A DNA stretch of 64,000 nt. Source: Magnetospirillum molischianum DSM 120 (GTDB taxonomy: Bacteria; Pseudomonadota; Alphaproteobacteria; Rhodospirillales; Magnetospirillaceae). The translations under genes were made by a program, and so were the position numbers. Positions within the stretch are counted from its first letter, which is position 1, and every line of letters begins with the position of its first letter. Positions 1-9,162 of the stretch are shown here, piece by piece. The notes beneath the pieces are model-generated. The model saw only the letters and a list, made by a program, of their open reading frames with translations. It had not been told where the DNA came from and searched no databases. The stretch spans positions 19,689 to 83,688 of the forward strand of contig NZ_CAHP01000034.1 of NCBI RefSeq assembly GCF_000294655.1. The letters are read 5' to 3'.

Positions 1-1
1 G

Positions 2-238
2 CTGGTGTGGCGCTTTGCTCCCGAGGCGGCCGACGACGACGCCGATTTCGTCTTCCACCCCAGCCAGGAGATCGAGCTTCAGAATGACGGCTCGCTTCTG
101 GTCCGCTTCACCGCTTGCAGCGACCTCGAGATGGCTTGGCACCTGTACGCCTGGGGCAACAAAGTCGAGGTGCTGGAACCGGCGCGGTTGGCCGCGATGG
201 TCAACGGCAACCGCATGGCGTGGCCCGCGCTGCCCTGA
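2..238 (+). CDS. WYL-domain transcriptional regulator, C-terminal part (5' end outside window)
   Basis: About 78 codons at the left edge read as the end of a WYL-domain regulator. The characteristic C-terminal segment includes FHPSQEIE, DGSLLVRF and EMAWHLYAWG, followed by the typical VEVLEPARL ending. WYL proteins are DNA-binding regulators that often sit beside CRISPR-cas or other defence loci and respond to a ligand through this domain. The gene runs in the same direction as cas3 and ends 55 bp before the cas3 start, so it is a natural candidate regulator of the cas operon. The N-terminal helix-turn-helix lies outside the window, so the family call rests only on the C-terminus. Confidence 0.75.
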   Translation: MVWRFAPEAADDDADFVFHPSQEIELQNDGSLLVRFTACSDLEMAWHLYAWGNKVEVLEPARLAAMVNGNRMAWPALP

Positions 239-258
239 TGTGACCGCTTTGGTCACAT
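238..258. promoter_or_regulatory. Perfect palindrome upstream of cas3 (candidate operator)
   Basis: Arms ATGTGACC (238-245) and GGTCACAT (251-258) are exact reverse complements around a 5 bp centre, GCTTT. It starts at the stop codon of the WYL gene and ends 35 bp before the cas3 start. There is no following T-run, so an operator is more likely than a terminator. The half-site spacing (TGTGA-N9-TCACA) is wrong for CRP/FNR sites (N6 and N4). Confidence 0.55.
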
Positions 259-293
259 GGCCGTGAGAGGGTTCTGGCATGATGGAGGGGGTG

Positions 294-3017
294 ATGGATC
301 GCAACGATAATTCGAGTCCGGATTATTTGTCTTGGAAGGGTAAAGCCCGGCCTGATGCAAAGGCGATGTTTCCTTGGCATCCTGCCGCCTATCACTGCCT
401 CGATGTTGCCGCGGTTGGTGGCGCTATACTTGGGGCAACATCCGTCGCGCGCCGCCGTTGGGCGACCCTGTTGGGAGGGCCTGAGGACGAGTGCATTCCG
501 CTGATTCTGCTCACTCTGGCTTTGCATGATTTAGGAAAGTTCACCGGTGCCTTCCAGGCCAAGCTGGCCAACGGTTCCGAGCTGCCGGGTGGGGTGGTCT
601 TTGGCCGAGATCCTGGTCATGACGTTGCTGGGGGTATTCTCTACGACCAGGCACCTGCGATCGACAATTGGCGCGCAGCCCGGTTCGGCCCCCCCAGGCG
701 GGTCCTGACCAAGTCCAGGCCGTCACTTGCGGACGAACGGTTTCGCCGCCTCCTTTGGGCCGCTTTTGGTCACCATGGCAGCCCAAGAAGCATGATCGGC
801 GAGGAATTAGGGCGGTTGGCGACCCCGGTCGACCAAGCTGCGGCGGCCGGATTTCTGAACGACCTTGAGTCTCTGGACGGGTTTGCCGTCCTTGGCCCGT
901 CCTCGCTCTCCTGGCTGGACGAATCGCGGATCGCCGCCGCCTCGTGGGCTTTGGCCGGGCTGACGGTATTGTGTGATTGGATCGGCTCGAACTCCCGTTG
1001 GTTCCCGTACCACGCCCCCACCCTGCCTCTCGACATCTACTGGAAGACCGTCACCCGTCCACAGGCTGACCACGCGATCCGTGAAGCCGGATTGATACCC
1101 GCTCGTCCCGCTGGACGGTTCTCCCTGGCCGAGGCACTGCCTGGTATAGCGGCCCCAACACCCTCTCCCATGCAGCATTGGGCGCAGACGATGGCTCTGC
1201 CCGAAGGCCCGGTCCTGGCGATCCTCGAGGATCTGACCGGAGCGGGAAAGACCGAGGCGGCACTTTTGCTTGCGGCTCGGATCATGCGCGAGAAAGGGGC
1301 GCAGGGGCTGTATCTGGCGTTGCCGACGATGGCAACGGCGAACGCGCTGTATGACCGGTTGGGACCGGTGGTCCGTGCTCTGTTCGTAGGGGAAGACCAG
1401 CCCTCATTGGTCCTGGCCCATTCCGCTCGTGATCTCCATCCCGGTTTTCGCGTGGTCGATCTGGCGGGGCCGACCCCGGCGGAGGGCGGCCGGGTCGGCG
1501 ACCAGCGAGACGAATCGGCTGAGGTGACCTGTCCGGCGTGGATCGCCGACGACCGCCGCCGCACTTTTCTGGCCGATATCGGGGTGGGGACGATCGATCA
1601 GGCGCTGTTGGCGGTGCTGCAAACCAAGTTCCAGTCCTTGCGGCTGGACGGCCTGTCGCGGTCGGTTCTGGTGGTGGACGAGGTCCACGCCTACGACGCT
1701 TATATGACCGAGGCCATCGAGGCGTTGCTGCTGGCCCAGGCATCTCTCGGTGGGTCGGCGATCCTGCTGTCGGCGACGTTGCCCGAGGCGACGCGGCGGC
1801 GGTTCGAAGCGGCCTTCACCGGACGCCCCGCCGGAGGAGACGACGGTTCGGCTTATCCGCTGGCCACGTTGGCTTCGGCGACGGGAGCGGTTCACGCCCC
1901 GATCGCCGCCGGACGGGGAAGTCGGCGCCGATTGCCGGTGCGTTTTCTCGCCGATGCCGATGCTGCCCAGACCCTTTGCCGCGAGGCTGTCGCGCGGGGA
2001 GCGGCGGTCGCCTGGATTCGCAACAGTGTTGATGACGCCCTTGATGCGGTCGAGGCCCTGCATGATCTCGGCCCGACGTGCTCGCTTGATCTATTCCACG
2101 CCCGATTCTGCCTCGGGCATCGGTTGGCGATCGAGCAACGGGTGGTTCGGCGTTATGGCCGAACCGGCGAGCAGGACCGGCAGGGGATCGTCATCGCCAC
2201 CCAGGTGATCGAGCAGTCGCTGGATCTCGATTTCGACGTTCTGATCAGCGATCTCGCTCCGATCGACCTGCTGATCCAGCGGGCCGGGCGGCTGGGCAGA
2301 CATCAGCGTGGACCGCGTCCATTCGATCTGTGCCTGCATGTCGTCGGCCCGTCGGCGATCGACGATCCTGGGCCGGGCTGGTTTTCCGCACCGTTTCCCC
2401 GCGCCGCCTATGTCTATCGCGACCATGGGGCTCTCTGGCTGACCCGCCGTCTACTGGAGGAAAGGGGCGCGATCGATCTTCCCGCCGACGCCCGCTTTCT
2501 GATCGAGGCGGTCCACGGTCCGGCAGCCGAGGATCGGATCCCGAAAGCCTTGCGACCGATGCATGACCGGATCGTCGGTGAGGCGGGGGCTCATCGCGCC
2601 TATGCCCAGATGGCTCTGATCGACCTCAAGAACGGATATGCCCCCACCGGCCATGGCTGGGAAGACGATGCCCGGATTTCGACCCGGTTGGGCGAGGCGT
2701 CGATGGCGGTGCGGCTAGCGGTGTGGGATGGCCAGACCCTGGCCCCGATGGTGACGGATATCGATCAGCAACGGGCTTGGCGGTTGTCGGAGGTCTCGGT
2801 CCCGCTGCGCCGCCTCGATCTCGAGCGCGAACCGGGCTCTGACTTGGCGGCGGCTGAACGCGATTTGGCCGGACGGCTTCACTGGCCGGATTGGGCCCCG
2901 CCGATCGTCGCCTTCCGGCGTGACGGCGATGGTTTCAAGAGCTGTGACCGATCTGGACACATCAGGGTGGCACCCTGGACCTATGACTTCTCGACCGGCC
3001 TTCGCTATCCCCGATGA
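294..3017 (+). CDS. cas3: CRISPR-associated nuclease/helicase Cas3 (type I-E)
   Basis: Cas3 is the effector that nicks and degrades DNA bound by Cascade. The protein is about 907 residues. The N-terminal HD nuclease is visible as WHPAAYH (about residues 28-34), ALHDLGK (HD at about 78-79), FGHHGS and the typical DWIGSNSRWFPY segment. The SF2 helicase follows: Walker A GAGKT (about 316-320), DEVH box VVDEVHAYD (about 462), SAT motif LLSATLP, and motif VI QRAGRLGRH. The frame opens at ATG 279, but GGAGG at 284-288 sits 5 bp before ATG 294, so I take 294. The length fits stand-alone I-E Cas3. It lies upstream of cse1, as in most I-E loci. Confidence 0.95.
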   Translation: MDRNDNSSPDYLSWKGKARPDAKAMFPWHPAAYHCLDVAAVGGAILGATSVARRRWATLLGGPEDECIPLILLTLALHDLGKFTGAFQAKLANGSELPGGVVFGRDPGHDVAGGILYDQAPAIDNWRAARFGPPRRVLTKSRPSLADERFRRLLWAAFGHHGSPRSMIGEELGRLATPVDQAAAAGFLNDLESLDGFAVLGPSSLSWLDESRIAAASWALAGLTVLCDWIGSNSRWFPYHAPTLPLDIYWKTVTRPQADHAIREAGLIPARPAGRFSLAEALPGIAAPTPSPMQHWAQTMALPEGPVLAILEDLTGAGKTEAALLLAARIMREKGAQGLYLALPTMATANALYDRLGPVVRALFVGEDQPSLVLAHSARDLHPGFRVVDLAGPTPAEGGRVGDQRDESAEVTCPAWIADDRRRTFLADIGVGTIDQALLAVLQTKFQSLRLDGLSRSVLVVDEVHAYDAYMTEAIEALLLAQASLGGSAILLSATLPEATRRRFEAAFTGRPAGGDDGSAYPLATLASATGAVHAPIAAGRGSRRRLPVRFLADADAAQTLCREAVARGAAVAWIRNSVDDALDAVEALHDLGPTCSLDLFHARFCLGHRLAIEQRVVRRYGRTGEQDRQGIVIATQVIEQSLDLDFDVLISDLAPIDLLIQRAGRLGRHQRGPRPFDLCLHVVGPSAIDDPGPGWFSAPFPRAAYVYRDHGALWLTRRLLEERGAIDLPADARFLIEAVHGPAAEDRIPKALRPMHDRIVGEAGAHRAYAQMALIDLKNGYAPTGHGWEDDARISTRLGEASMAVRLAVWDGQTLAPMVTDIDQQRAWRLSEVSVPLRRLDLEREPGSDLAAAERDLAGRLHWPDWAPPIVAFRRDGDGFKSCDRSGHIRVAPWTYDFSTGLRYPR
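2943..2977. promoter_or_regulatory. Second operator-like palindrome, inside the 3' end of cas3
   Basis: TGTGACC (2943-2949) and GGACACA (2955-2961) flank a 5 bp centre, GATCT. This matches the palindrome before cas3 at 17 of 21 positions when one flanking base is included on each side. A second perfect palindrome, CAGGGTG-G-CACCCTG, follows at 2963-2977. Both lie within about 90 bp upstream of the probable cse1 start, where an internal promoter for the Cascade genes would be expected. They overlap coding sequence, so chance cannot be excluded. Confidence 0.4.
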
Positions 3018-3030
3018 AGGAGAGACGCCG

Positions 3031-4722
3031 TTGATCCCGCCTGTTCCGTTCAACCTGATTGCGCATTCCTGGTTGCCATTCCGTCGGGCTTCGGGGGCGC
3101 GGTTCGTCGGTCGTCCCGCCGACATCGTCGCGGGCTATGGCGACGATCCGGTGGTGGCGCTGGACTTTCCCCGCCCCGACTTCACCCTGGCGCTGACCGA
3201 ATGGCTGATCGGCCTGATCGCCGCCCGGATGGCGCCAGAAAGCACCGAATCATGGCTCGACCTGATGCAGACGCCCCCTTCGGTCGCTGAGTTGGAGGCG
3301 GCTTTGCGCCCGCTGGAGCCTGCGTTTTGGTTCGATGGCGACGGCCCCCGCTGCTATCAAGACTTCGACACCAAGATGAGCGGGACCGAATTTCCGGTGG
3401 CCGCCCTGCTGATCGACTCTCCGGGCGATTCAACGAAGGCCAAGAATGCCGACCTTTTCGTCAAGCGGGGCCGTACCCCAAATCTGGGACGGCGTGCGGC
3501 GGCGGCGGCCCTGATCACCCTCCAGACCTATGCCCCACCGGGAGGGGCAGGCCACCGTGTCGGGGTTCGCGGCGGCGGTCCGCTCTCCACTCTGGTCGAA
3601 ATCGATCTGGCCGAGGTGCAGGGTCAGCCGGTGCCGGTGCTGTGGACCACCGTTTACGGCAATGTTCCGGCGGGAGGTGACTGGCGGATCGAGGCGGCCG
3701 AAGGTCGCGCTGATGTCTTTCCCTGGCTGGGGCCGACCCGGACCTCCAGTCCCGACCGCCCCACCAATCCTTCGGATGCTCATCCGTTGCAGGCGTTCTT
3801 CGGCATGCCGCGGCGGATAAGACTCGGTTTCACCGCCGCCGCCGAGGTGGAGTGCGCCCTGCTCGGTGACCGCGATCCGGTGATGGTCGCAACCTACCAA
3901 ACCGCGCCATGGGGGGTGCAATACCAAGGATGGACCCATCCCTTGTCGCCGACATACCTGGGGAAAGGGGAGGAGCCGGTGTGGCTTGCCGTCCATCCCC
4001 AACCCGGCGGTTTGCCCTATCGCGATTGGCTGGGGCTCCTGGTTCAGGGCGGCGATGACGCCAAGCAGCGGCCTGCTCCGATGGTTAAGGCGTTCCGAAA
4101 GCGGGTGGGGGAGACCAACCACCCGGTGCGGGTGATAGCCGCAGGCTACGACATGGACAACATGAAGGCCCGCTGCTGGTATCAGAGCCGGATGCCGCTG
4201 CGGCCGTTCCTTGATCGCGATACCGCCGAAACGATGATGGTGCGGGCGGTGAAGCTGGTCGATGGAGCGAAGAAGGCCCTCGATAGCCTGCGCGTGGCCG
4301 TCAAGATCGGTCGGCACGGCCAGCGCGAAGCGAACAAAAACCATTCCGGCCACTGGTCTTACAAGGCCAAGGACAAGGACAAGGACAAGATCGATACGGC
4401 CACGCTGGATGAACGCTTCTGGCGCGAGACCGAGTCCACGTTCATCGACATTCTGGGGCGGATCGGCGCCGCCGACCTGGAGTTGGACGAAGCGCTCCGC
4501 CGCGACTGGCTGGCCCGGTTGCGCACCCAGGTTTTTCGCCAGTTCGACGACGAAATTCCGATCGAGGGGATCGGCGAGGATGGTGCCCGCCGTGCCGCCT
4601 ATGCCCGCGCCACTCTGCATCGCGCCACGAATGGAGCGCTGAAGAAGGCCCTCGGTCTGGCCGATCCGCCGCCCAAGTCCGGCCAACGCCCCTCTACCCG
4701 AGAGAAGGAGACCCACGAATGA
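3031..4722 (+). CDS. casA: Cascade large subunit Cse1 (CasA/Cas8e)
   Basis: Cse1 recognises the PAM and recruits Cas3 in the type I-E surveillance complex. The protein is about 563 residues and begins with the family pattern FNLIAHSWLPFRRASG; further family-like blocks are HPLQAFFGMPRRIRL and TAPWGVQYQGWTHPLSP. The frame is open from 2920, inside cas3, but the N-terminal match starts near TTG 3031, which has AAGGAGA at 3017-3023 with a 7 bp spacer, so a TTG start is the best choice; ATG 2983 is the alternative. A lysine/aspartate run (KDKDKDK, about 4369-4391) is encoded by a short AAGGAC microsatellite. The 3' end overlaps cse2 by 4 bp. Confidence 0.9.
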   Translation: MIPPVPFNLIAHSWLPFRRASGARFVGRPADIVAGYGDDPVVALDFPRPDFTLALTEWLIGLIAARMAPESTESWLDLMQTPPSVAELEAALRPLEPAFWFDGDGPRCYQDFDTKMSGTEFPVAALLIDSPGDSTKAKNADLFVKRGRTPNLGRRAAAAALITLQTYAPPGGAGHRVGVRGGGPLSTLVEIDLAEVQGQPVPVLWTTVYGNVPAGGDWRIEAAEGRADVFPWLGPTRTSSPDRPTNPSDAHPLQAFFGMPRRIRLGFTAAAEVECALLGDRDPVMVATYQTAPWGVQYQGWTHPLSPTYLGKGEEPVWLAVHPQPGGLPYRDWLGLLVQGGDDAKQRPAPMVKAFRKRVGETNHPVRVIAAGYDMDNMKARCWYQSRMPLRPFLDRDTAETMMVRAVKLVDGAKKALDSLRVAVKIGRHGQREANKNHSGHWSYKAKDKDKDKIDTATLDERFWRETESTFIDILGRIGAADLELDEALRRDWLARLRTQVFRQFDDEIPIEGIGEDGARRAAYARATLHRATNGALKKALGLADPPPKSGQRPSTREKETHE

Positions 4723-5210
4723 GTTTCCCCGAAACCGCCGTGCAATGGTGGCAGAGCCTGGAGCACAGCCCAGGCGACCGCGCCGCGTTGCGCCGCGCCG
4801 ATGATCTGGTCGCGGCGGTACCGATCCGGGCGTGCCGCGACTTCCTGGTCCGCACCGGCGGTATCGCCGCCGACGACCGGTCAATCGAGGCCAGGGTGGC
4901 GGTGACTCTGGTGCTGGCCCATGTCCGCCGTGACGAAGGAAGCGGTTCCTTTGCCCGTCGTCTCGGCCTGCCTCCCAACGCCGAGACACCGGTGCTGACC
5001 GAAACCCGGTTTCGCCGCCTGCTCAAAATCGAGTCTCCGCTGGAGCTCGTCCTGCCGCTGCGCCGTGCCTTGCGGTTCACCGACCATGCTGCCCCGGTGG
5101 CCGACCTTTCCCTCTCGATCCTGTCATGGGGCGAGCGGACCCGTCGCCGCTGGCTGTTCGAGTATTTCAATGAATCCGCCGCCGCTCCGGCGTCCAATCC
5201 TGCTGCCTGA
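4719..5210 (+). CDS. casB: Cascade small subunit Cse2 (CasB)
   Basis: Cse2 forms the dimeric belly of Cascade and stabilises the displaced DNA strand. The 163-residue product starts MSFPETAVQWWQSL and is rich in Ala, Arg and Leu helices, with conserved-looking LRRADDL near residue 25 and GEFTRR-like GERTRRRW near the C-terminus. The size matches the family. Its ATG overlaps the cse1 stop (ATGA), which indicates translational coupling. The call relies on position and length as well as on sequence, because the family is poorly conserved. Confidence 0.88.
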   Translation: MSFPETAVQWWQSLEHSPGDRAALRRADDLVAAVPIRACRDFLVRTGGIAADDRSIEARVAVTLVLAHVRRDEGSGSFARRLGLPPNAETPVLTETRFRRLLKIESPLELVLPLRRALRFTDHAAPVADLSLSILSWGERTRRRWLFEYFNESAAAPASNPAA

Positions 5211-5223
5211 AAGGGGTTTACCG

Positions 5224-6435
5224 ATGCCTCAGTTCCTGCAACTGCATTTCCTGACCGCGTTCCCTCCCGCCAACCTTAACCGCGACGATACCGGTCGGCC
5301 CAAGACCGCGATGGTCGGCGGCTCTGAACGGCTGCGCATCTCGTCGCAAGCCCTGAAACGGGCGTGGCGGACCTCGGATGTTTTCCATCAGATCGTTGGC
5401 CCGGCGATCGGGATTCGCAGCCAGCGGTTTGTCTGGCGCATGGTCGAGGCCCTGGTGAGCAAACACGGCTTTGCCCCCGAAGAGGCGACGTTGCGGGTCC
5501 GTCTTGCGCTCCAGAACAAGGCAGCTAAAGCCGGTGCCGACGACGATGCGCCGGAAAGTGACGAGGCGCCGGTCGAGGACGGCAAGAAAGCCAAGGTCAA
5601 AGCCAAGGGAAAGGACAAGGGGGGATTACCCGCCAAAGTCGCCTTCGGGTCGATCCAGACCAAGGAGGGACGCGACAATCTGACCAACGAACTGGTCCAT
5701 CTCGGCCCGGACGAGATTGTGGCTCTGGACGACCTCGTCGAGCGGTTGGCCCGGGGGGAGACGATTGATCCGAGCCAACTCGCTCTGCTGGAGGAGCGTC
5801 CGCACGCTGCCGACATTGCGATGTTCGGCCGCATGCTGGCCGACGCGCCGAAGTTCAACGTCGAGGCGGCGGTGCAGGTGGCGCACGCGATCACCACCCA
5901 CCGCGCCAGCGTCGAAGACGATTACTTCACCGCCGTCGAGGATCTGAAGGAACACGCCGACGACCGGGGTGCCGGTCACGTCAATGTCCAGGAATTCGGT
6001 GCCGGGCTATTTTATACCTATGTCTGCGTCGATCTCGGCCTTCTCCTCAAGAATTTGCAGGGTGACCGCGATCTGACGCGGCGGGCGGTCGAAGGATTGA
6101 TCTGCGCCGCCGCCACCGTGCCACCCAAGGGCAAGCAGAACAGCTTCGCCAGCCGGGCCTATACCCATTATTTGCTGGCAGAGCGGGGAACCACCCAGCC
6201 GCGGGCGCTGAGCGCGGCCTTCCTCAAGCCGGTGTCTGCGAATGGGATCGACCCGTCGATCAAGGCGTTGGTCGATCTGCGCGACAAATTCGATCAGGCT
6301 TACGGTTCGTTGGCCGAGGCGCGGGCGGAGATGAATGTCGAGGCCGGGTCCGGCACGCTGGCCGACATCCTGACGCTGGCCGCCGCCGCGATCGAGGCGG
6401 AGGCCAACACCGCGCGGGAGGCTGTCGATGCATGA
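5224..6435 (+). CDS. casC: Cascade backbone subunit Cas7e (Cse4/CasC)
   Basis: Cas7e polymerises along the crRNA spacer to form the Cascade backbone. The 403-residue product begins with the diagnostic FLQLHFLTAFPPANLNRDDTGRPKTA and then RISSQALKRAWRTS. The start at ATG 5224 has GAAAGGGG at about 5209-5216; the same frame is open further upstream inside cse2, but without family similarity. An odd feature is a charged insert at about residues 104-140 (an acidic run, then KKAKVKAKGKDKGG), which makes it longer than the roughly 363-residue E. coli protein. The 3' end overlaps cas5e by 8 bp. Confidence 0.95.
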   Translation: MPQFLQLHFLTAFPPANLNRDDTGRPKTAMVGGSERLRISSQALKRAWRTSDVFHQIVGPAIGIRSQRFVWRMVEALVSKHGFAPEEATLRVRLALQNKAAKAGADDDAPESDEAPVEDGKKAKVKAKGKDKGGLPAKVAFGSIQTKEGRDNLTNELVHLGPDEIVALDDLVERLARGETIDPSQLALLEERPHAADIAMFGRMLADAPKFNVEAAVQVAHAITTHRASVEDDYFTAVEDLKEHADDRGAGHVNVQEFGAGLFYTYVCVDLGLLLKNLQGDRDLTRRAVEGLICAAATVPPKGKQNSFASRAYTHYLLAERGTTQPRALSAAFLKPVSANGIDPSIKALVDLRDKFDQAYGSLAEARAEMNVEAGSGTLADILTLAAAAIEAEANTAREAVDA

Positions 6436-7150
6436 CGTTCTGCTGTTCCGACTGGCCGGTCTGATGGCGGCGTGGGGCGAGATCGCGGTGGACGAGCGGC
6501 GCTCGACCTGGTCCCAGCCCTCAAAATCGGCGGTGCTGGGCTTGGTTGCCGGAGCGATGGGGATCGACCGGGCCGACGAGGCGGCCCACCTGACGCTTCA
6601 TCGCACCCTGGGCTTCGCGGTTCGGGTCGATTCCGAAGGTCGTCCCTTGCGCGACTATCATACCGTGCAGAGCCCGAGGTCGGGCAGGACCAGCGCATGG
6701 GCGACGCGGGCCGAGGAAGTGTCCGGCCCCGCCTCTGCCCTCAACACCAAATTGACCGACCGTTATTATTTCGTCGGTCAGGTCGCCACCATCGGCTTGT
6801 GGCAGCGAGAGGAGGGCGGTCCGTCCCTGGCAGCCATCGCCCAGGCCCTACTCCATCCGCGCTTCGTCCCCTATCTCGGGCGGAAATCCTGCCCGACGGT
6901 AGCACCGTTCGCACCGGATATCGTTGTCGGCGACAGCCTGGAGGCGGCGTTCGCCGCCTATGCGCCGCCCCCCTTGCCCGAGGGGTTCGCCGTCCCCGCC
7001 GGTCGGACCCGTTTGTATGCCGATGCGGGGGCACCGCTCGCCGGGCTGCCGGACGAAGTGCGCGAGCGGCGTGACGATGCCCCCTCGCGGCGGCATTGGA
7101 CTTTCGCGCCTCGAACAGAATGGATGATCGTGCAGGAGACACCGTCATGA
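6428..7150 (+). CDS. casD: Cascade subunit Cas5e (CasD)
   Basis: Cas5e caps the 5' handle of the crRNA in Cascade. The 240-residue product starts with the family N-terminus (VLLFRLAGLMAAWG, then STWSQPSKSAVLGLVAGAMG) and has the RDYHTVQSP segment near residue 80 and the RYYFVGQ-like DRYYFVGQV near residue 112. It overlaps cas7e by 8 bp and the next gene by 4 bp, as expected for one tightly coupled operon. Nothing in the sequence suggests damage. Confidence 0.93.
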   Translation: MHDVLLFRLAGLMAAWGEIAVDERRSTWSQPSKSAVLGLVAGAMGIDRADEAAHLTLHRTLGFAVRVDSEGRPLRDYHTVQSPRSGRTSAWATRAEEVSGPASALNTKLTDRYYFVGQVATIGLWQREEGGPSLAAIAQALLHPRFVPYLGRKSCPTVAPFAPDIVVGDSLEAAFAAYAPPPLPEGFAVPAGRTRLYADAGAPLAGLPDEVRERRDDAPSRRHWTFAPRTEWMIVQETPS

Positions 7151-7856
7151 CCGTCGATCATTCCGACCTGTCGCCTCGCTGGTTCAGCCGGTTACGGCTG
7201 CGGCGCGATTCCCCGATCCAGGCAGCCCGAGCGGCAATGCTGGGAGCCAGCACCACGCGCGACCGGGGCCATGCCCTGGTTTGGTTGGCCTTTGCCGATG
7301 ATCCCGATGCAAGGCGCGATTTCCTGTTCCGCGAGACTACGGACTGGGTCTATTGCGTCTCGGCTCGTCCGCCGGTCGATGACGGTGCCGTGTGGGAGAT
7401 CGAGACCAAGGCCTATGATCCTGCGCCGCCGGTCGGAATGACGATTGGCTTTTCCCTGCGTGCCGCGCCAATGGTGTCGATCAAGACTGGACGACGTTTG
7501 TCAGCCAAGGTCAACATGGTCGCTCGTGCCCGCGAGGCGTTGCGGGCCGAGGACCCCGCCGCAGCGTTTGGACCCGACCGTGTTCGCGCCGCCGCGCTGC
7601 CCTGGTTGCTGGATCGGGCTGCCGGGATCGGGTTGGCGATCGACGAGGCGACGCTCCGGGTCGATGGATATCGGCACGACCGGCTTCCCCGGCAGGATGG
7701 GCCGCCGATTCGCTTTGCCAGTATCGATTATGAAGGAACCGCTCTGGTCTCCGACACCGATGCCGTGCGCCGCGCCCTTCTGCTTGGGGTCGGCCGGGGC
7801 AAGGCCTATGGCTGCGGCTTGCTGCTGATCCGGCCTTTGGGGCGCGAGGCGGAGTA

Positions 7857-7857
<1 letters not shown>
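7147..7857 (+). CDS. casE: crRNA-processing endoribonuclease Cas6e (CasE)
   Basis: Cas6e cuts pre-crRNA at the base of the repeat hairpin and stays bound to the 3' handle. The 236-residue product shows the first ferredoxin-like fold (WFSRLRLRRDSPIQAARAAMLGA), the conserved RGHALVWLAF block containing a candidate catalytic His, and the C-terminal Gly-rich loop GVGRGKAYGCGLLLIRPL typical of Cas6 RAMP proteins. I chose ATG 7147 because it overlaps the cas5e stop (ATGA) and gives the family N-terminus; the frame is open from 7096. Its stop overlaps the cas1 ATG by one base (TAATG). Confidence 0.92.
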
Positions 7858-9090
<1,233 letters not shown>

Positions 9091-9162
9091 GAACATACAG
9101 AAAACCTCGGTGTGCTGTTTGACATCGTGAATCTGTTGGCTAAACAATGGTCTCCAGCCAGA
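9091..9162 (+). promoter_or_regulatory. CRISPR leader with candidate promoter
   Basis: This 72 bp A+T-richer stretch lies between the cas2 stop and the first repeat. A promoter-like pair, TTGACA (9119-9124) and TAAACA (9141-9146) with a 16 bp spacer, would start transcription about 10 bp before repeat 1. The leader side is supported by perfect repeats here and degenerate ones at the far end, and by adjacency to cas2. I see no convincing IHF consensus. Confidence 0.6.

Noticed and set aside
239..257. CRP/FNR binding site before cas3
   Set aside because: Half-sites TGTGA and TCACA are present, but they are 9 bp apart where CRP needs 6 and FNR-type sites need a shorter centre.
239..258. Terminator of the WYL gene
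   Set aside because: The 8 bp arms are not followed by a T-run on either strand and the arms are not especially G+C-rich.
3430..4989. 519-codon - strand frame opposite cse1 and cse2
   Set aside because: Antisense shadow in high G+C DNA; cse1 and cse2 are clearly recognised on the + strand and the frame has no ribosome site or family match.
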